A model generated the notes under the pieces. That model saw only the letters and a list, made by a program, of their open reading frames with translations. It did not search any database and had not been told where the DNA came from. A stretch of 64,000 nt of DNA from Sanguibacter keddieii. GTDB lineage: Bacteria; Actinomycetota; Actinomycetes; Actinomycetales; Actinomycetaceae. The translations under genes were made by a program, and so were the position numbers. Position 1 is the stretch's first letter, and the number at the start of each line of letters is the position of its first letter. The stretch is taken from positions 1 through 64,000 of the forward strand of contig NZ_JVOJ01000050.1 in the NCBI RefSeq assembly GCF_001064145.1, read 5' to 3'. Below are positions 21,167-31,886 of the stretch, in pieces.

Positions 21167-23962
21167 GTGGCAAAGTTGCGTGTCCACGAGCTCGCCAAAG
21201 AGCTCGGAATCACCAGCAAAGAACTGATGGGTCACCTGAAGGAAGCAGGTGAATTCGTCAAGTCGTCGTCGTCCTCGCTCGAACCGCCGGTCGTGCGGCA
21301 GATGCGCGAGAAGTTCGCGGCGGCCCCCAAGACTAAGAAGGCGGACGCCAAGCCCGCCGTCAAGGCCCCCAAGCCCAGCGCGGCCAAGCCCGCTGCGAAG
21401 AAGCCCGCCGCCCCCAAGGCGGAGGCTCCCGCGGCCGATGCCGCCCCCAAGGCCAGCGCCCCCAAGGCCAGTGCCCCCAAGCCCGGCGCGCCCAAGCCTC
21501 GTGCGAAGAAGGCTGACGCTGCCCCCAAGCCCGCCAGCCGCAAGAGTGCGGAAGGCGGCGCCCCCAAGCCCGCGCCTCGTCGCGCTGACGCCCCGCGCCC
21601 GGCCCGCCCCGGCGGCCCTCGCCCCGGCGGCCCGCGCCCGGGCAACAACCCCTACGCCTCCTCGCAGGGCATGCCTCGCCCCGGCGGCTCTGGCGGCCCT
21701 CGTCCCGGCGCTGCGCGCCCGGGAGGCTCCGGCAATGGTGGCCCTCGCCCCGGCGCCTCGCGTCAGGGTGGTTCCGGTAACGGCGGTCCCCGTCCCGGCG
21801 CTCCGCGCCCCGGCGGCAACCGTCCGAACCCGGGCATGATGCCCGGCCAGGCGAACTTCGCGCGTAACGCTGCCTCCGGTAACGGCGGCGGCGAGCGCAC
21901 CGGCCGCGGTGGACGCGGTCGCGGCGGCGCGCGTCCCGGCGGTGCAGGTGCAGGCGCAGGTGCCGGCGGTCCCCAGAACAACGGCGGCGGCTTCGGCGGT
22001 CCCCGCGGCGGTGGCCGCGGCGGTCGCGGCTCCACGCCGGGCGCATTCGGTCGCGGAGGCGGCCGCTCGCAGCGCGGACGCAAGTCGAAGCGTGCGAAGC
22101 GTCAAGAGTACGAGCAGCAGAACGCGCCCGTCATCGGCGGCGTGTCGATCCCGCGCGGTAACGGCGCGCAGATCCGCATCCGCCAGGGCGCATCCCTTGC
22201 TGACCTCGCCGAGAAGATCGACGTCAATCCCGCAGCGCTCGTGACGGTTCTCTTCGCCCTGGGCGAGATGGCGACCGCCACGCAGTCCCTCGACCAGGAC
22301 ACCTTCGAGGCCCTGGGCGCGGAGCTCGGCTACGACGTCAAGGTTGTCTCCCCCGAGGACGAGGACCGCGAGCTGCTCGAGTCCTTCGACATCGACCTTG
22401 AAGCCGAAGAACTCGACGACGCCGAGAACATGGTGCCCCGTCCGCCGGTCGTCACCGTCATGGGTCACGTCGACCACGGTAAGACTAAGCTGCTCGATGC
22501 GATCCGTCACACCGACGTCGTCGACACCGAGCACGGCGGCATCACCCAGCACATCGGCGCCTACCAGGTCACGGTCAAGGCTGAGGACGGCACCGCCCGC
22601 CCGATCACCTTCATCGACACCCCCGGTCACGAGGCCTTCACAGCCATGCGTGCCCGTGGTGCCCAGGTCACCGACATCGCGATCCTCGTGGTCGCAGCCG
22701 ATGACGGCGTCATGCCCCAGACGGTTGAGGCCATCAACCACGCGCAGGCCGCCGGCGTTCCGATCGTCGTCGCGGTCAACAAGGTCGATAAGGACACGGC
22801 GAACCCGGAGAAGATCCGCTCCCAGCTCACCGAGTACGGGCTTGTCGCGGAGGAATACGGCGGCGACGTCATGTTCGTCAACATCTCCGCCAAGCAGCGC
22901 ACGGGCATCCGCGAGCTGCTCGAGGCCGTCCTGCTGACCGCCGACGCGGCGCTGACCCTCGAGGCCAACCCGAACACCGACGCGCGCGGCGTCGCCATCG
23001 AAGCGAACCTGGACAAGGGCCGCGGCGCAGTCGCGACCATGCTGGTCCAGCGCGGCACGCTCCACGTGGGCGACTCCCTCGTGGTCGGCTCGTCCTATGG
23101 CCGCGTGCGCGCCATGTTTGACGACGCCGGTAACGACGTCTCCGAGGCCGGTCCGTCGGCCCCCGTCGCGGTCCTCGGTCTCACGTCCGTCCCGCGCGCC
23201 GGTGATTCGTTCCTGGTCGCCTCGGATGACCGCACGGCCCGCCAGATCGCCGACAAGCGTGAGGCTGCCGAGCGTCAGGCCCTGCTGGCCAAGCGCCGCA
23301 AGCGCGTCTCCCTGGAGGACTTCGACAAGGTCCTGGCCGAGGGCGAGGTCGACACCCTCAACCTGGTCATCAAGGGCGACGTGTCCGGTGCCGTCGAGGC
23401 CCTGGAAGACTCGCTGCTGCGTATCGACGTGGGCGACGAGGTCGCGCTGCGTATCATCCACCGCGGCGTCGGTGCGATCACGCAGAACGACGTCAACCTG
23501 GCGACCGTCGACAACGCGGTCATCATCGGCTTCAACGTCCGTCCCGCCGAGCGCGTGGCCGAGATGGCGGATGCCGAGGGCGTCGAGATCAAGTACTACA
23601 ACGTCATCTACTCTGCGATCGACGACATTGAGGCTGCCCTCAAGGGCATGCTCAAGCCGATCTACGAGGAGGTCCAGCTGGGCACCGCGGAGATCCGTCA
23701 GGTCTTCCACTCCGGCAAGTTCGGCAACATCGCCGGTTCGATCGTCCGCTCCGGCACGATCAAGCGCGGCACCAAGGCTCGCCTGGTGCGCGACGGTGTG
23801 GTTGTCGCCGAGAACCTCGAGATCGCGTCCCTGCGTCGCGAGAAGGACGACGTCACCGAGGTCCGCGAGGGCTACGAGTGCGGTATCACGCTGGGTCACA
23901 AGGACATCGCCGAAGGCGACATCATTGAGACCTGGGAGATGCGCGAGAAGGCTCGTGACTGA
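21167..23962 (+). CDS. infB: Translation initiation factor IF-2
   Basis: 931 aa from a GTG (GGAATGGAGAAAT upstream). The N-terminus [19 protein letters not shown] is the IF2_N fold. A low-complexity Ala/Pro/Lys segment follows, then Gly/Arg/Pro-rich sequence (~50-315), then a second IF2_N and the GTPase with G1 GHVDHGKT at 433-440, DTPGHEAF and NKVD. Domains II-IV end the protein. It delivers fMet-tRNA to the 30S subunit and promotes subunit joining. The very GC-rich disordered region explains the huge antisense ORF opposite it. Confidence 0.97.
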   Translation: MAKLRVHELAKELGITSKELMGHLKEAGEFVKSSSSSLEPPVVRQMREKFAAAPKTKKADAKPAVKAPKPSAAKPAAKKPAAPKAEAPAADAAPKASAPKASAPKPGAPKPRAKKADAAPKPASRKSAEGGAPKPAPRRADAPRPARPGGPRPGGPRPGNNPYASSQGMPRPGGSGGPRPGAARPGGSGNGGPRPGASRQGGSGNGGPRPGAPRPGGNRPNPGMMPGQANFARNAASGNGGGERTGRGGRGRGGARPGGAGAGAGAGGPQNNGGGFGGPRGGGRGGRGSTPGAFGRGGGRSQRGRKSKRAKRQEYEQQNAPVIGGVSIPRGNGAQIRIRQGASLADLAEKIDVNPAALVTVLFALGEMATATQSLDQDTFEALGAELGYDVKVVSPEDEDRELLESFDIDLEAEELDDAENMVPRPPVVTVMGHVDHGKTKLLDAIRHTDVVDTEHGGITQHIGAYQVTVKAEDGTARPITFIDTPGHEAFTAMRARGAQVTDIAILVVAADDGVMPQTVEAINHAQAAGVPIVVAVNKVDKDTANPEKIRSQLTEYGLVAEEYGGDVMFVNISAKQRTGIRELLEAVLLTADAALTLEANPNTDARGVAIEANLDKGRGAVATMLVQRGTLHVGDSLVVGSSYGRVRAMFDDAGNDVSEAGPSAPVAVLGLTSVPRAGDSFLVASDDRTARQIADKREAAERQALLAKRRKRVSLEDFDKVLAEGEVDTLNLVIKGDVSGAVEALEDSLLRIDVGDEVALRIIHRGVGAITQNDVNLATVDNAVIIGFNVRPAERVAEMADAEGVEIKYYNVIYSAIDDIEAALKGMLKPIYEEVQLGTAEIRQVFHSGKFGNIAGSIVRSGTIKRGTKARLVRDGVVVAENLEIASLRREKDDVTEVREGYECGITLGHKDIAEGDIIETWEMREKARD

Positions 23963-24061
23963 TCGCGTGGCTTGAAGTATCGGGGTCCGGGCACGCTCGG
24001 ACCCCGATCTTCTCTCACCAAGTGTTTTAACGAGGGCGACACTGCCCGAAAGGAGGTTGCG

Positions 24062-24514
24062 ATGGCTGACGAAGCTCGCGTTCGAAAGGTGCAGGAGCGA
24101 ATCCTGCAGACCGTTGCGTCGATGATCGGACGCCAGGTGAAGGATCCCCGCTTGGAGCTCGTGACCATCACGGATGTACGCGTGACGGGCGACCTGCAGC
24201 ACGCGTCCATCTTCTACACGGTGCTCGGCGACGACGAGCAGCGTGAGAAGGCCGTGCGCGCGTTCGCGTCCGCGCAGGGTCTTTTCCGCTCCCGCGTGGG
24301 CAAGGCCCTGGGCCTGCGCCTGACCCCGACCCTGGAGTTCATCCTCGACGCGCTGCCCGAGAGTGCCGCCGCGCTCGAGGACGCCCTGGCCAAGGCCAAG
24401 GCGAAGGACGAGGCCATCGCCGCCGCGTCCGCAGGTGCCACCTACGCCGGTGACGCCGACCCCTACCGTCGCGACGACGAAGAGGACGAGGCCGACGCGA
24501 AGGATTGGGCCTGA
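24062..24514 (+). CDS. rbfA: Ribosome-binding factor A
   Basis: 150 aa from the ATG at 24062, with AAAGGAGG 4-5 nt upstream; the longer open frame from 23972 lacks similarity. A KH-like fold with RVRKVQERILQTVASMI and DPRLELVTITDVRVTGDLQHASIFYTVLG, the hallmark RbfA segment. It binds 16S helix 1 during late 30S maturation. An acidic C-terminal tail (DEEDEADAKD) extends it. Follows infB. Confidence 0.95.
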   Translation: MADEARVRKVQERILQTVASMIGRQVKDPRLELVTITDVRVTGDLQHASIFYTVLGDDEQREKAVRAFASAQGLFRSRVGKALGLRLTPTLEFILDALPESAAALEDALAKAKAKDEAIAAASAGATYAGDADPYRRDDEEDEADAKDWA

Positions 24515-24519
24515 CCCTT

Positions 24520-25572
24520 ATGGCTCGTCGACCCGATAATCCTCGTCCCGGTCTGCTTGTCATCGACAAGCCGCAGGGGCTCACCAGCCACGACGTGGTC
24601 TCGCGCGTGCGACGCCTGGCCCACACCCGCAAGGTGGGGCACGGCGGCACCCTCGACCCGATGGCCACGGGAGTCCTCGTGATCGGCATCGGCAAGGCGA
24701 CGAAGCTGCTCACCTGGGTGAGCGGTCATTCGAAGGAATATCGGGCGACGATCCGCTTCGGCGTCGCCACCAACACGGACGACGCTGAGGGTGTCGCGAC
24801 TGCGGCCGTTGGTTGCGCCTCGCTGAGCGAAGAACAGCTTGAGGCCGCGCTCGCGCCGCTGCGCGGGGACATCATGCAGGTGCCCTCGACCGTCTCGGCG
24901 ATCAAGGTGAACGGCAAGCGCGCCTACGCCCTCGCCCGCGCGGGTGAGGACGTTGAATTGGCGGCGCGTCCGGTGCGCATTTCTCGCCTGGAGGTCCTCG
25001 CGCCCCCGCGCCCCGGCGAGTGCATCCTTGAGGAGAATGACGCCGACAACGCGCCCGGCGAACAGGTACCCCCCGGCCCCGTTCGCGTGGTCGACGTCGA
25101 CGTCGTCGTCGAGTGCTCCTCGGGCACCTACGTGCGCGCCCTCGCGCGCGACGCGGGCGAGGCGCTCGGTGTGGGCGCCCACCTGACCGCGCTGCGCCGC
25201 ACGCGCGTGGGCGACGTGCCCCTGGACACGGCGATGACGCTCGAGGAACTGAGCGCCGCCGTCGAGGCAGCCACCCCGGAAGGAGAGCCGGACGCGGAAC
25301 CGGTCCTGCCCGTCGTTCCTCTGGGCGAGGCAGCGCGCACCATGTTCCCCTCCCTGCTCATGACCGAGGCAGAGGCCGGGGCATTCGCTCACGGCCAGGC
25401 CCCCAGGCGCTCGCGTGGCGAGCTGGCCCGGTGGGCGACCGAGGTGGACTACCACCCGGACAACGGGTCCGAGGAGGAGGCCCCACCGATCGCCGCCGTC
25501 GCGCCCGATGGCACCGTCCTGGGTCTGCTTCGCATCGACGCTTCTCGCCTGCGCACCGTCCTGGTTTTCTAG
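24520..25572 (+). CDS. truB: tRNA pseudouridine-55 synthase
   Basis: 350 aa from ATG 24520, five nt after the rbfA stop. A TTG at 24505 is an alternative. Makes Psi55 in the T-loop of tRNAs. Motifs are GLLVIDKPQGLTSHDVV, KVGHGGTLDPMATGVL with the catalytic Asp, VSAIKVNGKRAY and CSSGTYVRALARD. An insertion of about 25 residues rich in Glu/Asn/Pro (~165-190) lies between core strands, and the C-terminus has a PUA-like actinobacterial domain. Confidence 0.95.
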   Translation: MARRPDNPRPGLLVIDKPQGLTSHDVVSRVRRLAHTRKVGHGGTLDPMATGVLVIGIGKATKLLTWVSGHSKEYRATIRFGVATNTDDAEGVATAAVGCASLSEEQLEAALAPLRGDIMQVPSTVSAIKVNGKRAYALARAGEDVELAARPVRISRLEVLAPPRPGECILEENDADNAPGEQVPPGPVRVVDVDVVVECSSGTYVRALARDAGEALGVGAHLTALRRTRVGDVPLDTAMTLEELSAAVEAATPEGEPDAEPVLPVVPLGEAARTMFPSLLMTEAEAGAFAHGQAPRRSRGELARWATEVDYHPDNGSEEEAPPIAAVAPDGTVLGLLRIDASRLRTVLVF

Positions 25573-25582
25573 AAAGAGACTC

Positions 25583-26572
25583 ATGAACGTTTGGTATTCC
25601 CTCTCTGACATTCCCGGCAACGAGGCCAGCGTCGTCACCATCGGCAACTTCGACGGCATGCACAACGGACACAAGAAGGTCATCTCCACCTGCATCGAGC
25701 GCGCCCATAAGCTCGGCGTCGACGCCGTGGCCATTACGTTCGACCCGCACCCCATCCAGGTCCACAAGCCCGAGGTGGGCCTCCAGCTGATCTCCCCGCT
25801 GCGCGACCGCCTCGACGCGATGGCTGCCGCCGGACTGGACGCCACGCTCGTCGCCCACTACGACGCAAGCGTCTACAGCCTCGAAGCCGACGAGTTCGTG
25901 TACGAATACCTGGTCGAGCGCTGCGGTGCGCGCGAGGTCGTCGTCGGCGAAGACTTCCGTTTCGGACGCGGCAACGCAGGCACGATCGACACACTGCGGG
26001 AGTTCGGGAGCCGCTACGGCTTCAACGTCATCACGGTCACCGACATCGAGGCGCCCGAGGGACGCCGCTGGTCCTCCTCCTGGGTGCGCGAGCTCCTCGC
26101 CGCTGGCGACGTGTCCGGCGCCGCCCGCGTCCTCGGCCACCTTCACCGCATCCGCGGCACCGTGTGCCACGGCTTCAAACGAGGCCGCACCCTCGGCTTC
26201 CCGACCGCAAACCTGTCCGAGGACGTCGAAGGCGTCATCCCCGCCGACGGCGTCTACGCCGGGTGGGTCGTGCGCGCCGTGCCCGGCACCCAGTCCGCCG
26301 AGTTCCTCCCCGCCGCCATCTCCGTGGGCACCAACCCCCAGTTCAACGGCGTCGAACGCACCGTCGAAGCCCACGTCCTGGGCCGCTCGGACCTCAACCT
26401 GTACGGCGAACGTATCGCGGTCACCTTCGTGTCGCGCATCCGCCCCATGCTGTCCTTCGACTCCCTCGACGGACTGCTCACCCAGATGGACGACGACCTA
26501 CGCCAGACCGCCTCCGTCCTCGGCATCGGCGTCGCCGGGCGCGTCGACCCGGACTCCGTCACCGCGCGATAG
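25583..26572 (+). CDS. ribF: Bifunctional riboflavin kinase/FAD synthetase
   Basis: 329 aa from the ATG at 25583 (AAAGAGA upstream), 10 nt after truB. The N-terminal adenylyltransferase domain has VVTIGNFDGMHNGHKKVI (HxGH-like) and VVVGEDFRFGRGNAG. The C-terminal riboflavin kinase domain has RGRTLGFPTANLS, where Thr/Asn bind metal-ATP, and VEAHVLGRSDLNLYG. It makes FMN then FAD from riboflavin. The truB-ribF-rpsO order is common in bacteria. Confidence 0.96.
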   Translation: MNVWYSLSDIPGNEASVVTIGNFDGMHNGHKKVISTCIERAHKLGVDAVAITFDPHPIQVHKPEVGLQLISPLRDRLDAMAAAGLDATLVAHYDASVYSLEADEFVYEYLVERCGAREVVVGEDFRFGRGNAGTIDTLREFGSRYGFNVITVTDIEAPEGRRWSSSWVRELLAAGDVSGAARVLGHLHRIRGTVCHGFKRGRTLGFPTANLSEDVEGVIPADGVYAGWVVRAVPGTQSAEFLPAAISVGTNPQFNGVERTVEAHVLGRSDLNLYGERIAVTFVSRIRPMLSFDSLDGLLTQMDDDLRQTASVLGIGVAGRVDPDSVTAR

Positions 26573-26809
26573 GCCCTCCGCTTCGCGCGGCTCGCGCCCA
26601 AGGGGGGCACCCACCGGGCCCGAGGCCGGGGAGTGCAGAGCGGGAGAGGGGAGAAGGCCCCGCGAGAGGGCAGAATCGTTAGGTTGGTCGCTCATTGTGG
26701 GGATAATGCCGGTGGCGTGCTACTGTAGAAAGGCCGTACACCGGCCGCGGACTGTCAGCACCCGGGAAAAGCCCGGATGCCCCGCGCAACGAACACAAAG
26801 GAGAAGCCT
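26573..26809 (+). other. ribF-rpsO intergenic region with candidate promoter
   Basis: About 237 bp. The first half is GC-rich with no coding sign. Two -10-like hexamers lie near 26702 (GATAAT) and 26719 (TACTGT), 90-108 nt before rpsO, likely marking the rpsO promoter. GGCCGTACACCGGCC and CCCGGGAAAAGCCCGG are small hairpins in the leader. In other bacteria S15 represses its own mRNA through a structured leader; that is a possibility here, not shown. Confidence 0.45.
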
Positions 26810-27079
26810 GTGCCGCTGAGCAAGGACGTCAAGGACCAGATCATCGCCGAGTACGCGACCCACGAGGGCGACACCGGTTCCCCCGAGGTGCAGATCGCGC
26901 TGCTGACCCGCCGCATCAAGGATCTGACCGAGCACTTCAAGACCCACACGCACGACCACCACTCCCGTCGTGGCCTGCTGCTGCTGGTCGGCCGTCGTCG
27001 CCGCCTGCTGGGTTACCTGGCTGACATCGACATCGAGCGTTACCGCTCGCTCATCGAGCGTCTCGGCCTGCGCCGCTGA
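26810..27079 (+). CDS. rpsO: 30S ribosomal protein S15
   Basis: 89 aa, exactly the usual S15 length, from a GTG preceded by AAAGGAGA. Contains [22 protein letters not shown], the conserved STGSPEVQ-like segment ([15 protein letters not shown]), and [20 protein letters not shown]15 binds 16S rRNA and nucleates the platform. Upstream in-frame ATG 26777 would add 11 atypical residues and is rejected. Confidence 0.97.
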   Translation: MPLSKDVKDQIIAEYATHEGDTGSPEVQIALLTRRIKDLTEHFKTHTHDHHSRRGLLLLVGRRRRLLGYLADIDIERYRSLIERLGLRR

Positions 27080-27084
27080 TTTTG

Positions 27085-27122
27085 GGCCGGCCCGCCTCCC
27101 GTAGCGGAGACGGGCCGGTTTT
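27085..27122 (+). terminator. rpsO terminator
   Basis: CCGGCCCGCCTCC pairs with GGAGACGGGCCGG (one G-T), followed by TTTT. It may be partial, as pnp often shares the rpsO transcript. Confidence 0.8.
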
Positions 27123-27262
27123 CACACGCCCGCCTCGGGCAAACCGTTATTTTCGCGCGAAAGCCGCCGGTTTTCGACAGTGGCCTACGGAGCGTTTATC
27201 CGTGGGCTTCGATCGAAGGCCGAAGTGGAGCGCGACACCAACAAACCAAGGAGAAACGCCCC

Positions 27263-29608
27263 ATGATGGAAGGCCCCGACATCGTCGCCGCAGAGGCGAT
27301 TATCGATAATGGCCGTTTCGGCAAGCGCACCGTGCGCTTCGAAACCGGCCGTCTCGCCAAGCAGGCCGCAGGCTCCGCCCTGGCCTACCTGGACGATTCC
27401 ACCACCGTTCTGTCCGCCACCACGGTGGGCAAGAACCCCAAGGACCAGTTCGACTTCTTCCCGCTGACCGTCGACGTTGAAGAGCGTCAGTACGCCGCGG
27501 GTCGCATCCCCGGTTCCTTCTTCCGCCGCGAAGGCCGCGCGGGCACCGAGGCCATCCTGGCCGCCCGCCTCATCGACCGCCCGCTGCGCCCCGGCTTCGT
27601 CAAGGGCCTGCGCAACGAGGTCCAGGTCGTCGAGACCGTCCTGACGATTGATCCGGACGACGCCTACGACGTTCTGGCGATCAACGCCGCCTCCATGTCC
27701 ACCCAGATCGCCGGCCTGCCCTTCACCGGCCCGATCGGTGGCACCCGCCTGGCGCTTATCGACGACCAGTGGGTCGCGTTCCCGCGCTGGAGCGAGCTCG
27801 AGCGTTCCGTGTTCAACATCGTTGTCGCGGGCCGCATCGTCACCAAGGAAGACGGCTCCGAAGACGTCGCGATCATGATGGTCGAGGCCGGCGGCGGCAA
27901 GAACGAGTGGGAGCTCATTCACTCTGGCGCCACCGCCCCCACCGAAGACGTCGTGGCTGACGGCCTCGAGGCCGCCAAGCCCTTCATCAAGGCCCTGTGC
28001 GAGGCTCAGCTCAAGGTGGCCGAGAAGGCCTCCAAGGAGACCGCCGAGTTCCCGCTGTTCCTGGACTACACCGACGAAGAGTACGCGGCGGTCGAGGAAT
28101 ACGCGGCCGAGAAGGTCGCCCAGGCTCTGCTGACCGAGGGCAAGCTCGCCCGCGACGAGGCCGTTGACGCCGTCAAGGAAGAGATGCTCGAGGCCCTGGC
28201 CGAGCGCTTCCCCGAGTCGGAGAAGGCCCTCAAGGCTGCCTTCCGTTCGCTCGAGAAGGCCACGATCCGTAACCGCACCCTGCGCGAAGAGATCCGCATG
28301 GACGGCCGTACCCCGCGTCAGATCCGTTCCCTCTCCGCCGAGGTCGAGGTTCTGCCCCGCGTGCACGGCTCCGCCCTGTTCCAGCGTGGCGAGACCCAGA
28401 TCCTGGGTATCACCACCCTGGCCATGCTGCGCATGGAGCAGCAGATCGACAACCTGTCGCCCGTCAACGCCAAGCGCTACATGCACCAGTACAACTTCGC
28501 TCCGTTCTCCACGGGCGAGGTTGGCCGCGTCGGCTCCCCGAAGCGCCGCGAGATCGGCCACGGCGACCTGGCCGAGCGCGCCCTGGTTCCTGTCCTGCCC
28601 TCGCGTGAGGATTTCCCCTACGCGATCCGTCAGGTCTCCGAGACCATGGGCTCCAACGGCTCCTCGTCGATGGGCTCCGTCTGCGCCTCGACCCTGTCCC
28701 TCCTCCAGGCCGGCGTGCCGCTGCGCGCCCCCGTCGCGGGCATCGCGATGGGCCTCATGACCGGTGAGGTCGATGGCCAGTTCAAGGCCGTCACCCTGAC
28801 CGACATCCTGGGCGCCGAGGATGGCTTCGGCGACATGGACTTCAAGGTTGCCGGTACCCGTGACTTCATCACGGCCCTGCAGCTGGACACCAAGCTCGAC
28901 GGCATCGACTCCCAGGTGCTGCGCGCCGCGCTGGCCCAGGCCCGCGACGCTCGACTGGCGATCCTCGACCTGATCAATCAGGCGATCGACGGCCCGGATG
29001 AGATGAGCCCCAACGCTCCTCGCATCATCACCGTCAAGGTCCCCGTCGACAAGATCGGCGAGGTCATCGGCCCCAAGGGCAAGATGATCAACCAGATCCA
29101 GGACGAGACCGGCGCTGACGTCACGATCGAGGACGACGGCACCGTCTACATTGCCTCCTCCGACGGCGCCTCCGCCGAGGCTGCCCGCACGATGGTCAAC
29201 CAGATCGCGAACCCGCAGATGCCCGAGGTCGGCGAGCGCTTCGTCGGCACGGTCGTCAAGACCACGTCGTTCGGTGCCTTCGTGTCGTTGACCCCCGGCA
29301 AGGATGGCCTCCTGCACATCTCGCAGGTCCGTCGCCTCGTGGGCGGCAAGCGCATCGACTCGGTGGACGACGTCCTGCAGGTCGGCCAGCAGGTCGAGGT
29401 CGAGATCGCCGAGATCGGCGACCGCGGCAAGCTGAGCCTGCACGCCGTCATCGACGGCGAGGCCGGCGAGCTCGAGGCCGCTGAGGGCGAGCAGACCGAG
29501 CATCGCCGTGAGCGCCGCGACCGCTCCGAGCGTCGCGAGCGTCGCCCCCGTACCCGCACCCGTCGTCGCCGTGACGACGAGCGCGAGGAAGGCGCTTCCG
29601 AGGAGTGA
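27263..29608 (+). CDS. pnp: Polynucleotide phosphorylase
   Basis: 781 aa; ATG 27263 (or 27266) with AAGGAGA upstream. Two RNase PH cores separated by an all-helical domain, a KH domain near 592-650 ([20 protein letters not shown]) and an S1 domain (~657-735, [20 protein letters not shown]). A highly basic Arg-rich tail ([20 protein letters not shown]) is common in actinobacteria and may bind RNA. It catalyses phosphorolytic 3'-5' RNA decay and, in actinobacteria, tail synthesis. It is monocistronic: its own terminator follows. Confidence 0.97.
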   Translation: MMEGPDIVAAEAIIDNGRFGKRTVRFETGRLAKQAAGSALAYLDDSTTVLSATTVGKNPKDQFDFFPLTVDVEERQYAAGRIPGSFFRREGRAGTEAILAARLIDRPLRPGFVKGLRNEVQVVETVLTIDPDDAYDVLAINAASMSTQIAGLPFTGPIGGTRLALIDDQWVAFPRWSELERSVFNIVVAGRIVTKEDGSEDVAIMMVEAGGGKNEWELIHSGATAPTEDVVADGLEAAKPFIKALCEAQLKVAEKASKETAEFPLFLDYTDEEYAAVEEYAAEKVAQALLTEGKLARDEAVDAVKEEMLEALAERFPESEKALKAAFRSLEKATIRNRTLREEIRMDGRTPRQIRSLSAEVEVLPRVHGSALFQRGETQILGITTLAMLRMEQQIDNLSPVNAKRYMHQYNFAPFSTGEVGRVGSPKRREIGHGDLAERALVPVLPSREDFPYAIRQVSETMGSNGSSSMGSVCASTLSLLQAGVPLRAPVAGIAMGLMTGEVDGQFKAVTLTDILGAEDGFGDMDFKVAGTRDFITALQLDTKLDGIDSQVLRAALAQARDARLAILDLINQAIDGPDEMSPNAPRIITVKVPVDKIGEVIGPKGKMINQIQDETGADVTIEDDGTVYIASSDGASAEAARTMVNQIANPQMPEVGERFVGTVVKTTSFGAFVSLTPGKDGLLHISQVRRLVGGKRIDSVDDVLQVGQQVEVEIAEIGDRGKLSLHAVIDGEAGELEAAEGEQTEHRRERRDRSERRERRPRTRTRRRRDDEREEGASEE

Positions 29609-29630
29609 GTAGCTCCCGCTAGCTAAAACG

Positions 29631-29681
29631 GACCGGTGGCCGGGACGGAGCGTGTGCTCTGCCCGGCCACCGGCCTTTTTA
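29631..29681 (+). terminator. pnp terminator
   Basis: GGTGGCCGGG pairs with CCCGGCCACC, extended by CCGG, and is followed by CCTTTTTA. Confidence 0.85.
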
Positions 29682-29741
29682 CGGCTACACTGTGAACGTT
29701 TCATGCCAACCCCCGGACCACGGGGACGCAAGAGGAGAAGT

Positions 29742-31046
29742 ATGACGCCGAAGCCGCTGCCGCTCGACGAGGCCCGCCTATTCATCGAGGATGGCGACAC
29801 CCGCATTGATCGCACGATCCTGGGAGCCGGGACGCGCGTCCTGACCCAGGAGATTCCCGCGACGAAGAGCGCGGGCGTGTCCCTGTGGGTGCCCGTGGGG
29901 TCTCGCGACGAGGGGCCGCGCACGGCCGGATCGACCCACTTCCTCGAGCACCTTCTGTTTAAGGGGACGAACAAGCGTTCCGCCCTCGACATCGCGGTTG
30001 CATTCGACAGCGTGGGCGGGGAGTCGAACGCGGAGACTGCTCGCGAGCACACCGCGTACTGGGCGCGCGTGCGCGACGCGGACCTCGACATGGCGATCGA
30101 GACGCTGACCGACATGGTCACCGACTCTCGGCTCGACGAGGACGAATTCTCGATGGAGCGCGGCGTCATCCTTGACGAGCTGGCGATGGGGGAGGACTCA
30201 CCCACGGACACGGTCCACGACGCCTTCCAGCTTGCCGTTCACGGCGACCGCCCGATCGGTCGCCCCGTCGGCGGAACGGCCCAGGCGATCCGTGAGGTTG
30301 AGCGCGCGGACGTGTGGGAGCACTACCAGGCCCACTACGGCCCCTCGTCCCTCATCGTCGCAGCCGCCGGCAACGTCGACCACGAATCGGTGTGCGAGCG
30401 CGTGCAGGCCGCCCTGGAGGGATCGCCCTGGGACGCGCGCAGTGCGGCCTCGCCCCGGCCTCGTCGATCCGCGACCGTGACTCCGGTTCCCGAGCATGAT
30501 AAGGATATGACGCGCAGGCGAGACGTGACCCAGGCGCACGTCATCATCGGCTGCGAGGGCCTGTCGACAACGGACCCGGCCGGCCCGACCATGAGCGTCC
30601 TGCTGTCGGTCCTGGGCGGTTCCATGTCCTCGCGTCTCTTCCAGGAGGTGCGTGAAAAGCGCGGCCTGGCCTACACGACCTACGCTTTCGACGTCGCCTA
30701 CTCCGATACCGGAACCTTCGGCATGTACGCGGGCTGCAGCCCCGACAAGGTTCACGAGGTCGAGGCCATCATGCGCGCTCAGCTGGAGGATCTGGCCGGC
30801 AACGGTCCCACCGAGGAGGAAATGACGCGCGTGCGCGGACAGGTGCGAGGCGGCGTCGTCCTGGGTCTCGAGGATAACTGGTCGCGCATGATGCGATTGG
30901 GCCGTTCCGAGATCATCGGACGCTACCGGCCCATCGACGAGTCCCTCGCCGAGTTCGACGCGGTGGAAGCTGCCGATGTGCGCGCCCTGGCGGCCTCCCT
31001 CGTTACCAAGCTCGATTGCCGGGCCCTCGTCCTGCCCGAGCAGTAA
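29742..31046 (+). CDS. M16 family zinc metallopeptidase
   Basis: 434 aa from ATG 29742 (AGAGGAG upstream). The inverted zinc motif HxxEH is HFLEH at 66-70; the third ligand Glu is expected about 76 residues on. The C-terminal half has the M16 structural domain with EVREKRGLAYTTYAFDVAYSDTG, including the conserved R and Y. It is the single-chain ~430-aa processing-peptidase-like form often encoded next to pnp in bacteria. The substrate is unknown. No signal peptide, so cytoplasmic. DapB follows after about 100 nt. Confidence 0.93.
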   Translation: MTPKPLPLDEARLFIEDGDTRIDRTILGAGTRVLTQEIPATKSAGVSLWVPVGSRDEGPRTAGSTHFLEHLLFKGTNKRSALDIAVAFDSVGGESNAETAREHTAYWARVRDADLDMAIETLTDMVTDSRLDEDEFSMERGVILDELAMGEDSPTDTVHDAFQLAVHGDRPIGRPVGGTAQAIREVERADVWEHYQAHYGPSSLIVAAAGNVDHESVCERVQAALEGSPWDARSAASPRPRRSATVTPVPEHDKDMTRRRDVTQAHVIIGCEGLSTTDPAGPTMSVLLSVLGGSMSSRLFQEVREKRGLAYTTYAFDVAYSDTGTFGMYAGCSPDKVHEVEAIMRAQLEDLAGNGPTEEEMTRVRGQVRGGVVLGLEDNWSRMMRLGRSEIIGRYRPIDESLAEFDAVEAADVRALAASLVTKLDCRALVLPEQ

Positions 31047-31145
31047 GAAACGGGGGAGTGAGAAACCCCCAGTCCATCCGCGCTCGCTGTCAGCGGCGTG
31101 GGAATACCCTGAAAACAGCCACATAACCGTAAGAAGGAGAGCGCA

Positions 31146-31886
31146 ATGATTCGTGTCGCAGTGACAGGAGCCAAGGGCCGCATGGGCTCAACCGTCGTGA
31201 CGGCGGTCACCGACGCCCCGGACATGGAGGTCGTTGCCATCTTCGATGCGGGCGATGAGATCACCGCGCAGAGTGTCAACGGTGCGCAGGTCGCCGTCGA
31301 CTTCTCGATCCCCAGCGTCACAGAGTCCAACGTGCACGCGCTCCTCGACGCGGGCGTGGATGTCGTCGTGGGCACGACCGGGTGGACGGAGGAGTCCTAC
31401 GCGCGCGTGCGCGAGCATGCGCAGGCCGCTGGGCGCGCCGTCCTGATCGCCCCGAACTTCGCGATGGGCGCTGTGCTCGCCATGAAGTTCGCGGCCATGG
31501 CCGCCCCCTACTTCGAGTCCGCCGAGGTCATCGAGATGCATCACCCCGCCAAGGTGGACGCCCCCTCGGGCACCGCCGTGGCGACCGCGCGCGGCATCGC
31601 GAAGGCGCGCGCCGAGGCCGGCCTGGGTGAGATGCCCGACGCGACCGAAACCGACGAGCTCGGCAGCCGCGGCGGCCGCGTCGACGGTGTTCCGGTGCAT
31701 GCCGTGCGCCTGCGCGGCCTGACCGCCTCGGAGGAGATCCTTCTGGGCAACGCGGGCGAGCAGCTGGTCATCCGTACCGATTCCTTCGACCGCGTGTCCT
31801 TCATGCCCGGCGTCCTGCTGGGTGTGCGCCGCGTGATCGGCCGCACGGGCCTGACGATCGGCCTCGATCAGGTGATGGGCCTGTGA
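31146..31886 (+). CDS. dapB: 4-hydroxy-tetrahydrodipicolinate reductase
   Basis: 246 aa; AAGGAG before the ATG. Reduces the DapA product with NAD(P)H on the route to diaminopimelate and lysine. GAKGRMGS is the nucleotide-binding loop; VVGTTGW, PNFAMGAVL and EMHHPAKVDAPSGTA carry the catalytic His and Lys. Its stop overlaps the start of the next gene (GTGA). DapA is one gene downstream. Confidence 0.96.
   Translation: MIRVAVTGAKGRMGSTVVTAVTDAPDMEVVAIFDAGDEITAQSVNGAQVAVDFSIPSVTESNVHALLDAGVDVVVGTTGWTEESYARVREHAQAAGRAVLIAPNFAMGAVLAMKFAAMAAPYFESAEVIEMHHPAKVDAPSGTAVATARGIAKARAEAGLGEMPDATETDELGSRGGRVDGVPVHAVRLRGLTASEEILLGNAGEQLVIRTDSFDRVSFMPGVLLGVRRVIGRTGLTIGLDQVMGL

Noticed and set aside
21044-24202. 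1052-aa minus-strand ORF opposite infB
   Set aside because: Antisense shadow of infB: Gly/Arg/Asp-rich with no start signals or domains, explained by high third-position GC.
27185-30211. 1008-aa minus-strand ORF opposite pnp
   Set aside because: Antisense shadow of pnp and the M16 gene; low-complexity composition, no family.
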